Source: Barnesiella sp. An22
GTDB lineage: Bacteria > Bacteroidota > Bacteroidia > Bacteroidales > Barnesiellaceae
Reading direction: 5' to 3'
Assembly (NCBI RefSeq): GCF_002159975.1
Contig: NZ_NFJR01000017.1
Span: 1-48,558 of the forward strand
Length of the DNA: 48,558 bases
Shown: in pieces, positions 42,443 to 48,558 of the stretch
Layout of the letters: each line of letters starts with the position of its first letter
Numbering within the stretch: the stretch's first letter is position 1
Made by a program: the position numbers and the translations under genes
Notes under the pieces: generated by a model
Told to the model about the DNA's origin: nothing
Databases searched by the model: none
Seen by the model: only the letters and a program-made list of their open reading frames with translations

Positions 42443-44260
42443 TCACTGTTTCTTTAAGGTAGGCAATGCTCCGGTGAGTTCGTAACGCCACTCTGAACCT
42501 GCACTCTGCAAGGCGGTGTTCATCTGTGCAACGGCGTCTGACCAGTCATCGTCCGTCACTTTGGTGGTTTCGATGGTGGTGCTGCCTCCCTCATTGTAGC
42601 CGATGCCTGTGTCGGGATTGCTTCCCCAGTAGCAGGCGGAGATGATACCGCCACCAAGCATGGAGTCCTTGTAGTTCCGTCCAGTTACGCCGCCTGTGGT
42701 TCCGTTCGGACCGTTGATATTCCTTTTGGCATGGTAGCAGGCGGTCAGGGTGCCAAAAACGTTGGTTCCCGTTACGCCGCCTACATAGATAGGGTCGGTT
42801 CCGGTGCCTGTGCCGATCACGTTGCCCGTGGCATAGCAGGCGGTCAGGGTGCCACCTCCGTTGTATCCCACCACGCCGCCGGCATGGGAGTTGTTCGTAC
42901 CGTCGTTTTCAACGGTCACGTCATCCGTGGCGTAGCAGCCGGTCAGGGAGGCCCCACTATTCGTTTCTCCCGCTATGCCGCCGGCAAAGATCACGCCCTT
43001 CACTGTGGCCGAGGAGTTGCACCCGGTGATGGAACCGCCCCATTGAGAGCCCACCACGCCACCTGCGAACGTTGTGCCGCTGACGCTGCCCGACACCGAG
43101 CAGTTTTCAATGGTACCCCAGCTATCTCCTGCCACGCCGCCGGCATAGCCCGAACTGTTGTCGCTTGTTATCTGTACGCCCTCCAGCACCACGTTCTTCA
43201 CCGTGCCGTTCTCGTCGATATCTCCGAACAGGCCTGCATATTTATAACTTCCCGTAACGGTCAGCCCCGTGATGGTCTTGCCATTGCCGTCGAAAGTGCC
43301 GGTGTATGCTTTGTTATCATCTTTGCCTATCGGTGTCCAGTCGATGCCCTTCAGGTCGATGTTGCCGGTCAGGGTGATGTCGATGCCGGTATTTCCGTCG
43401 TTCACCAGCTTGGCGATGTTCTTCAGTCCCTCGGCGTTGTAGACCTCGTAGGTCTTACCGTCCTCAGATACGGTGTATCCCGGGTCTTTTGCCGCAGCGA
43501 GGGAGACGGTGTAGGTATATTCCTCGCCCGCCTGCCAGTCGGTAGCCTCCTTCATCTTATAGACGAAGACCTTGCCGTTGGTGAAGGCGCAGGTGATGAA
43601 GGCCGTGCCCGTTGCCACACTTTGCGGGGCGACGAGGGCGGTGTAGGTGTCGCCGCCCTTGTCATATGGGGCGATTACGGCCGGGTTGCCGTTCTCGGTG
43701 GAGAGGCCGGTCAGCTTGACGGACGCCAGCCCCTCGGTGTAGTCCGTCAGGACGACGGTCACCCGCGCCGTGCGGTGGGTGAAGCGGAGCGTGGGGTTGC
43801 CGTAGCTCACCGGCTGGTTCTCGGCGGAAATAAAGTCGCTTCCCTCGAAGTCAGTCGGCGAACTTTGGTCGGCTCTTACCACCACGGCAGGCGGGGTGGT
43901 CTCGCCCTCGGTGTAGGGCCACCACGCCGTGACGGTGATGTCATCGTGGTTAGTCCAGTAGTGCGGGTCGGTGGAGGTCAGCGTGGCGCCGGTGTTGTCG
44001 GCGGTGGTGGGCGTCACGTCGTACGCCTTCACCGTGCCGTCCATCCTGACTGCCACGCTCTGCACGCCCTCCCAGTCGCCGTCCACCGGGGCACGGGTAC
44101 CGGCGGTGGCTGTCGCCGCGGGGTTCAGCCCCGTGGCGGTGAAGACGATGGGTGTGCCTTCCGCCCCTTCCGGCAGGAAGCCCGCTTCGTCCTGCGTGCA
44201 GGCGGCAAGGCCGAGCAGCAGGGCGAGGGCTGCGGATATATGGATGGTTGTTCGTTTCAT
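42443..44260 (-). CDS. Fimbrillin-like lipoprotein with GLUG repeats (1)
   Basis: A 605-residue surface lipoprotein. Signal peptide and lipobox GLAAC put the lipidated cysteine at 21. The N-terminal fimbrillin-like domain (about 30-260) has VDGDWEGVQSVAVRMDGTVK, ITVTAWWPYTEG and RFTHRTARVTVVLT. A linker (YEVYNAEGLKNIAKLV, TGTFDGNGKTITGLTV) leads to GLUG-type repeats (about 360-530: repeated GGVVG..GG.ltgCy..g.V). The GLUG region suggests an adhesive or structural role, perhaps as a minor or tip fimbrial subunit. It is last in the operon and is a clear paralog of the next gene upstream. Confidence 0.85.
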   Translation of the reverse strand: MKRTTIHISAALALLLGLAACTQDEAGFLPEGAEGTPIVFTATGLNPAATATAGTRAPVDGDWEGVQSVAVRMDGTVKAYDVTPTTADNTGATLTSTDPHYWTNHDDITVTAWWPYTEGETTPPAVVVRADQSSPTDFEGSDFISAENQPVSYGNPTLRFTHRTARVTVVLTDYTEGLASVKLTGLSTENGNPAVIAPYDKGGDTYTALVAPQSVATGTAFITCAFTNGKVFVYKMKEATDWQAGEEYTYTVSLAAAKDPGYTVSEDGKTYEVYNAEGLKNIAKLVNDGNTGIDITLTGNIDLKGIDWTPIGKDDNKAYTGTFDGNGKTITGLTVTGSYKYAGLFGDIDENGTVKNVVLEGVQITSDNSSGYAGGVAGDSWGTIENCSVSGSVSGTTFAGGVVGSQWGGSITGCNSSATVKGVIFAGGIAGETNSGASLTGCYATDDVTVENDGTNNSHAGGVVGYNGGGTLTACYATGNVIGTGTGTDPIYVGGVTGTNVFGTLTACYHAKRNINGPNGTTGGVTGRNYKDSMLGGGIISACYWGSNPDTGIGYNEGGSTTIETTKVTDDDWSDAVAQMNTALQSAGSEWRYELTGALPTLKKQ

Positions 44261-44282
44261 GATGCGTGTTGTTTAGGGTTCG

Positions 44283-45884
44283 TTATTGTTTCTTTTGCAG
44301 TACGGGCAGGTCGTCGGTACCGAGTACCCACTGGTAGTCGTTGCCGGTGAGGGCGGGGTTCATGCCCTCGACAGCTTCCTGCCAAGTGGTCGTACCCTCC
44401 ACCTTCGTGGCATCTACCGTTCCTCCCATATTATTATTTACTCCTTGTCCGGCATTGCCGCCCCAGTAGCAAGCGGTGACGGTGTTATTATTGTTACTGA
44501 CTATGCCTCCTATATTGCGCTCCTTCAACTGTCCGTTATACCAACAGGCAGTGATGATGCCGGTGTCGAGGTTACTAACAGCAATGCCACCGACAGCACC
44601 GCTATTTGCAGTAATATCTCCCTTTACGGAGCAGGCGGTAATGGTACCGTAGTTGGCATATGCTATGCCGCCGGCCGCACCGTTTTGCTGCACAGTGTAG
44701 TTCACCTCTACTTGCAGGTTCTTCACCGTTCCGTCACTCCCGATACCGTCAAACAATGCGGCATGCTCGCCGTCTGTTGTGTTTGTGGTGATGGTCAGTC
44801 CTGTGATGCTGTGTCCCTGCCCGTCGAAGGTGCCTTGATAACCGTTATCAGGACCGAACCCACTGCCTATCGGTGTCCATGTCTCGTCAGTCAGGTCGAT
44901 GTCGGCTGTGAGGGTGCAGTTGATGCTGAGGTCGCTCTGCGCGGCTTCGTTCCATGCCAGCAGGCCGTCTGCGTTATAGACCGTGTAGGTCTTGGTGGTG
45001 TTGTCGTAGATGTAGCCCAAATCCTCGGCTGCGCCGCTCTCGCCTTGGCCGGGTTCCCAGCCGCCGATGGTGCAGCCCTCCAGCGTCAGGCCGGTGGCGT
45101 TCACCTTGACGGTGTAGGTATAGCGGTTGCCCGCCTCCAGCACGACGTCGTTCTGCGGGCGGAAGTAGAAGTTGCCGCCGCCAAGTTCCACGCGGATGAA
45201 CGGCTCGCCTTTCGCAACGGTCTGCGGGGCGGTCAGTGCCTCGTAGCTGTTGCCGCTTGCGTGGTAGGTCTGGATGGCGGTCGGGTTGCCGTTATCGGTG
45301 GACAGGCTCACGAGGCTCACTGTGGCACCGTCCACGCTCGTGAATCCTGTGCCGGGCTTCAGTTCGATTGCCACGCGTGCCGTGCGGTGGGTAAAGGTGA
45401 GTTTCGGGTCGTCAAATTTTACCGTCTGGTTTTCAGCAGAGATGAAGTCGCTGTTCTGGAAGTCTGCCAACTTGCTTTGGTCTTCGGCCACCTTCACGGC
45501 AGGCATCCGTGTGATGTCAGCCTTGTCGATAGGCCACCATGCCGATACGGTGATGTCCTCACGGCTTGTCCACCAGAAGGGGTCGGTGTCGCTGCTCAGG
45601 GTGGCGGAGCGGTAGTCGTCTGCATCGGATGCCGTCACATCGTATTCCTTCACCGTGCCGCCCACGCTGAGGGCTACGGTCTGTACGCCCTGCCAGTCGC
45701 CGTCCACGGTGGCACGGGTGGATGGGGCTGCCTGCGGCGTTGCCTCTACGGACAATCCGGTGGCACGGATGACTACGGGATATTCGCCTTCGGGCAGCAT
45801 GCCTTCCGCCAGTTCGTCCTGTGTGCAGGCGGCAAGGCCGAGCAGCAGCGCGGTGGCTGCGGGGATAAATAATCTATGTCTCAT
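44283..45884 (-). CDS. Fimbrillin-like lipoprotein with GLUG-like repeats (2)
   Basis: A 533-residue paralog of the downstream protein. Lipobox GLAAC gives cysteine 20, followed by TQDEL. The fimbrillin-like part has VDGDWQGVQTVALSVGGTVK, ITVSAWWPIDKAD and TFTHRTARVAIEL. The C-terminal part has YTVYNADGLLAWNEA, QGTFDGQGHSITGLTI and GLUG-like units (GGIAYANYGTITACSV, GGIVSNNNNTVTACYW). It ends LPVLQKKQ, like LPTLKKQ in its paralog. The genes are 22 bp apart, consistent with tandem duplication and later divergence. Confidence 0.85.
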   Translation of the reverse strand: MRHRLFIPAATALLLGLAACTQDELAEGMLPEGEYPVVIRATGLSVEATPQAAPSTRATVDGDWQGVQTVALSVGGTVKEYDVTASDADDYRSATLSSDTDPFWWTSREDITVSAWWPIDKADITRMPAVKVAEDQSKLADFQNSDFISAENQTVKFDDPKLTFTHRTARVAIELKPGTGFTSVDGATVSLVSLSTDNGNPTAIQTYHASGNSYEALTAPQTVAKGEPFIRVELGGGNFYFRPQNDVVLEAGNRYTYTVKVNATGLTLEGCTIGGWEPGQGESGAAEDLGYIYDNTTKTYTVYNADGLLAWNEAAQSDLSINCTLTADIDLTDETWTPIGSGFGPDNGYQGTFDGQGHSITGLTITTNTTDGEHAALFDGIGSDGTVKNLQVEVNYTVQQNGAAGGIAYANYGTITACSVKGDITANSGAVGGIAVSNLDTGIITACWYNGQLKERNIGGIVSNNNNTVTACYWGGNAGQGVNNNMGGTVDATKVEGTTTWQEAVEGMNPALTGNDYQWVLGTDDLPVLQKKQ

Positions 45885-45911
45885 AATTCTTCATTCTTAA
45901 TTAGTAATGTC

Positions 45912-46802
45912 TTACAGGTCAGCACCCACTTCTCCGCCATCTACATCGTTCCACTTTGCAATGGTGGCTTCGCTGACTTCAAGGCCTTTGTTGCGTACCT
46001 TGACGGTATAGGTATAGTTGTTTCCCGCCTGCAGTGCGCCTTCGGGCACGGTGAGCGTGGCATGATAATTCTGACTTCTGTAATTCACAGTCAACGGCAG
46101 GGATGCAGCTGTCTGCGGGAAGAGGATGACCGATGACGTGAGGTTGCCGTCGGCCAGATTCATGGTCAGTTCTCCGGTCTGTGCCCCGTCGTCTGCGGTG
46201 GCAATACCGTCGGCTGTGTTGAACGTACCGGTGAGTATCAATCCGTCCAGCGTGTAACGTTCAGGCTTGATCATACTGAAATCCACGCCGTCGCCCGCCT
46301 CGAAGGTAAGGGTTATCCGGCTCATGCGGTGGTGGAAGGAGTTGTCTGCACCGCCTTTGTCGGTTTTGTCGGTGAAGCTCACCACCGGGCTGTTTTTGTC
46401 TCCCGTGGCTCCCGAGGCAAAGAGGAAGTCGATGGCAGGCTGGTTCTGCTGCGCCGTGGCATCGGTCGTGGCTGCGAGGGTGCCTCCCGCTGCGTTGTAC
46501 GGATAGTAGGCGCGGAAAGTATGGGTCTTTACATCTTCGATATAGATGACCTTTTCTTCTGCCTCAAATTTCCCGTTCTTCAGGATGAAAGGCACGTTGC
46601 CGTACCGGGTATCGTTACCGATGTCGGTGACGCCGATGCGGTCTCCGCCAGTCCATGTGGTTCCGCTGGCACGGGTGGCAGGGGCGATGTCGGCGATAAA
46701 CCGGGCGGCCACGGGACCGTCATTGTTCAGAATCTCGTTGTCGTTATTGCAGGCTGCCAGTGCGAGGGCGAGCGCCGCAAGTGCAAAAAATCTTGTCTTC
46801 AT
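45912..46802 (-). CDS. Fimbrillin family lipoprotein (possible major or accessory subunit)
   Basis: A 296-residue protein with lipobox LAAC (cysteine 18) after MKTRFFALAALALAL. The fimbrillin N-terminal domain shows RFIADIAPATRASGTTWTGG and DRIGVTD; IEDVKTHTFRAYYPYN and FHHRMSRITLTFEAGDGVDF follow. The C-terminal half ends in TYTVKVRNKGLEVSEATIA and KWNDVDGGEVGADL. I chose ATG 46802 because it gives a compact signal peptide; ATG 46814 would add four residues. In FimA/Mfa1-type fimbriae the lipoprotein precursor is processed and polymerises by strand exchange. Confidence 0.85.
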   Translation of the reverse strand: MKTRFFALAALALALAACNNDNEILNNDGPVAARFIADIAPATRASGTTWTGGDRIGVTDIGNDTRYGNVPFILKNGKFEAEEKVIYIEDVKTHTFRAYYPYNAAGGTLAATTDATAQQNQPAIDFLFASGATGDKNSPVVSFTDKTDKGGADNSFHHRMSRITLTFEAGDGVDFSMIKPERYTLDGLILTGTFNTADGIATADDGAQTGELTMNLADGNLTSSVILFPQTAASLPLTVNYRSQNYHATLTVPEGALQAGNNYTYTVKVRNKGLEVSEATIAKWNDVDGGEVGADL

Positions 46803-46822
46803 TATATCTGTCATTTTATTAG

Positions 46823-47710
46823 TTACAAATCGGCATTTACATCATCACCTTTCACTTCTTCCCAGCCGGTAATTCCGGCTCCGTCCACTTCCATGCCTTC
46901 GGGAGTCTCAACCAGCGTTCCGCCGAGGGTCAGCGATTCGCCCTTTCCGGTGTTGAACTCCTTGAGAGCTTCCGTAAGGTCGCTTTTCAACGTGGTGGGG
47001 GTCGGGTTGCCGTCAGCATAGCGGATTTCGCCCGTCAGCAACTGTTCCGTGCCGGTCACACCCAGCAGCCGCACCGTGGCTTTCCACTTGCCGGCATCAT
47101 CACCTTCGGTTATCTTGGTGAAGGGCAGTACGACGCTCGAAGCGGCTCCGTAGGTATCGGTTGCGAAGTCGAGTGTTCCGGCTGCACCCGTCAGATGGGC
47201 AATAATCTCCGTGATGCGTCCGGCGGCATCACCCGTCGGCTCGACGACAAGCGTCAGCTCGCGCACCTGCTGCTTCATCGCGGCGGTCAGCGGATAGTCC
47301 TTGTCTTTCTCGATGCTCACCTGTTCCGTATAGGTGAAGAACCATCCCGGAGCATTGTTCACAAAGGCATCCGTGCCTGCCCGGTTTCCCGTGGCTGCGG
47401 CAACGGTGGCGGTGGTGCCGCTTACCGTGATTCCTTCAGCCGGGTTCCACACCGCAAGGGTGTAGCTGCCCGGAGCAAACAGATGGTCGGGGGCATGGGT
47501 GGCGGAAGTCTCCGTACCCGTATAGTCGCCCATGTTGACCGTCCATGTGGCAGGTATGTCGATGCCCTCACCGCGGGCCGACCAGTCGGCTGTCACCGCA
47601 ATCTTCCCGTAGTCGGGATGCGGCGTGTCATAAAGCGTGTCCTTCACGCAGGAAGAGAGCAGCACGGCGGCTGCCATTCCCATCATATTTATATAGTGTC
47701 TTGCTTTCAT
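46823..47710 (-). CDS. FimB/Mfa2- or DUF5119-like fimbrial lipoprotein
   Basis: A 295-residue lipoprotein. Signal peptide MKARHYINMMGMAAAVLLSSC places the lipidated cysteine at 21; the frame is open for 23 more codons upstream, overlapping the previous gene, but only ATG 47710 gives a proper signal. CVKDTLYDTPHPDYGKI then AVTADWSARGEGIDIPATW resembles the start of the FimB/Mfa2 and DUF5119 groups, which anchor or begin the fimbrial shaft in Porphyromonas and Bacteroides. It ends GITGWEEVKGDDVNADL, similar to the next gene's end. It is second in the visible operon. Confidence 0.75.
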   Translation of the reverse strand: MKARHYINMMGMAAAVLLSSCVKDTLYDTPHPDYGKIAVTADWSARGEGIDIPATWTVNMGDYTGTETSATHAPDHLFAPGSYTLAVWNPAEGITVSGTTATVAAATGNRAGTDAFVNNAPGWFFTYTEQVSIEKDKDYPLTAAMKQQVRELTLVVEPTGDAAGRITEIIAHLTGAAGTLDFATDTYGAASSVVLPFTKITEGDDAGKWKATVRLLGVTGTEQLLTGEIRYADGNPTPTTLKSDLTEALKEFNTGKGESLTLGGTLVETPEGMEVDGAGITGWEEVKGDDVNADL

Positions 47711-47727
47711 ATTCGATTCCTCCACGG

Positions 47728-48558
47728 TTAAAAGATTTTCCAAACCAGCGTGACACCGGCATTGATGGGGCCCCACCACTCCTTTGTCTCGTTGCCGCGA
47801 CGCACCCGTACGCCGTCGATGGTGATGTATTTCTCATAGTCGGCATTGAGGTAGCCCAAGCCGAGGTTGAAGTCGAGCGACAGGGCCCGGTTGAGCCGCA
47901 GCTGGTAGCCGCCGGTGATGCCGCCACCCATGAGGTCGCCCTGGCGGCCGGTGCCGCAGAGCTTGTAGTTGAACTGCCCGACTTTGTAGAGGAGGCCCAG
48001 GTAGCCGCGCTTCTGCTTGCCCAGATACCAGCGGAGCTCGGGCGAGACCTCCCAGAGGGCATAGCGGCGGGCGTTGTTGTCCCAGGTCCACGAGGTCCAC
48101 GAGCCGTTGACCATCAGGCCCCAGGCGGGAGCGATGCGCCATTCGATACCCAGGTCGGGGGTGAGGGTAGCCCAGCGCAGCAGGTTGGCCCGCAGGGCGA
48201 GGTGGTAGGGGTCGTGCTCCGGGTGCCCGGCCTCGGCCCGCTGTGCTTCGGCTTCGGCCCGTTGCCGTTCGGCTTCTTGGCGGGCCTGCTCGGCGGCTTG
48301 TCGGGCCTGCTCGGCTTCGGCTCGCTGTGCTTCAGCTTCGGCCCGTTGTTGCTCGGCCTCCAGCCGTTGTTGTTCAGCCTCCAGCCGGGCCTGTTCGGCA
48401 CGCTTCTCGGCCTCGGCCTGTTGCTCCGGCCCGGCCTCGGATGTCTGGGCGGGGATGGCGATTCGCACCGTTACATAGTCGCCGCCGGAGGTGTGGTTGC
48501 TTGTGGTGAAGCAGGCTTCGGAGAGCCCCTCGCGAGTGATGAGTTCGCTCTTCACCCG
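47728..48558 (-). CDS. DUF3575-like outer-membrane protein, 5' end beyond the window
   Basis: At least 276 codons; the frame is open to the window edge, so the N-terminus is missing. A GTG at 48553-48555 is only the first possible start. A heptad-like segment (about 48190-48430) rich in A, E, Q and R (RAEAEAQ, RLEAEQQ, QAAEQARQ) leads to a C-terminal beta-barrel-like domain: NLLRWATLTPDLGIEWRIAP, WEVSPELRWYLGKQKRGYLG, GGGITGGYQLRLN and the final WGPINAGVTLVWKIF, which ends in phenylalanine as outer-membrane barrels do. DUF3575 proteins are often first in Bacteroidales fimbrial operons. Confidence 0.8.
   Translation of the reverse strand, partial: RVKSELITREGLSEACFTTSNHTSGGDYVTVRIAIPAQTSEAGPEQQAEAEKRAEQARLEAEQQRLEAEQQRAEAEAQRAEAEQARQAAEQARQEAERQRAEAEAQRAEAGHPEHDPYHLALRANLLRWATLTPDLGIEWRIAPAWGLMVNGSWTSWTWDNNARRYALWEVSPELRWYLGKQKRGYLGLLYKVGQFNYKLCGTGRQGDLMGGGITGGYQLRLNRALSLDFNLGLGYLNADYEKYITIDGVRVRRGNETKEWWGPINAGVTLVWKIF
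48230..48430 (-). repeat. Short tandem repeats encoding the A/E/Q/R coiled-coil
   Basis: Imperfect units around CGGGCCGAAGCC-like sequence (minus strand) repeat about every 21 bp, encoding heptads such as RAEAEAQ and QARQAAE. They are in frame, so copy number could vary. Confidence 0.65.

Noticed and set aside
41865-42491. Short open frames in the palindromic array
   Set aside because: They translate the repeats (HVIPRYDAVL repeated) in several frames and both strands; this comes from repeat structure and not from coding.
42731-45872. Plus-strand frames of 539 and 528 codons opposite the fimbrillin genes
   Set aside because: Composition is that of reverse-read coding DNA (R, G, V, H-rich), no signal or motif; the minus-strand lipoproteins are convincing.
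1-48558. tRNA or rRNA genes
   Set aside because: No cloverleaf-like sequence or rRNA segment was noticed by eye; a scan with a covariance-model tool would be decisive.

Overview
The window reads as a chromosomal segment of a gut Bacteroidales bacterium. The evidence is a UpxY-type NusG paralog in front of a capsule locus, several copies of the Bacteroidetes promoter pattern TTTG-N19-21-TAnnTTTG, a BspA/T9SS-like protein fragment, a Bacteroidetes mobilization-protein remnant and a FimA/Mfa-like fimbrial locus. An electron-transfer-flavoprotein/acyl-CoA dehydrogenase operon and the general GC level outside the capsule core would fit a Barnesiella- or Coprobacter-like lineage, but that genus-level guess is weak.

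Layout. (1) 1-2.2 kb: the 3' remnant of a BspA-like surface protein, an inverted repeat, a degenerate copy of a palindromic repeat and a class 3-like aldehyde dehydrogenase on the minus strand. (2) 2.48-27.1 kb: a phase-variable capsule/exopolysaccharide locus. A tyrosine recombinase gene is followed by a 203-bp segment bounded by perfect 22-bp inverted repeats. The segment carries a consensus promoter that in this assembly points left, away from the capsule genes (OFF). Then come upxY, an unknown small gene, a WecA-type initiating transferase, Wza, Wzc, a CpsB-type phosphatase, rmlA-C-D-B, an AT-rich cassette (Wzx, glycosyltransferases, pyruvyl transferase, an FrhB-like Fe-S protein, two acyltransferases, Wzy) and two more glycosyltransferases with normal composition. 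A strong terminator closes the locus. (3) 27.2-31.0 kb, minus strand: etfB-etfA-acyl-CoA dehydrogenase. (4) 31.1-36.4 kb, minus strand: purL and a PurF-like protein that lacks the glutaminase cysteine. (5) 36.5-39.95 kb: a degraded mobile element in which an integrase start appears joined to a mobilization-gene 3' end, carrying a Crp/Fnr regulator divergent from an SMR exporter and an MFS exporter. (6) 40-41.8 kb: a small glycine-rich membrane protein, a LysE-type exporter and a CBM9-like protein. (7) 41.88-42.43 kb: an array of palindromic repeats. (8) 42.4-48.56 kb, minus strand: a fimbrial operon (a DUF3575-like protein running off the window, a FimB/Mfa2-like lipoprotein, a fimbrillin and two GLUG-containing fimbrillin-like lipoproteins).

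How it works together. The recombinase probably inverts the promoter. In the ON orientation transcription would enter a leader of about 215 nt with a perfect-stem hairpin, and UpxY would suppress termination across a locus of about 23 kb. Rml enzymes make dTDP-L-rhamnose. The WecA homologue loads the first sugar phosphate on undecaprenyl phosphate, glycosyltransferases and modifying enzymes build the repeat unit, Wzx flips it, Wzy polymerises it, and Wza/Wzc with the PHP phosphatase export it and control chain length.

I did not find a clearly new type of system. The observations most worth checking are the OFF-state invertible promoter, the catalytically altered PurF homologue, the pyruvyl-transferase/FrhB pair, the operator-like dyad in the efflux island and the int/mob junction.
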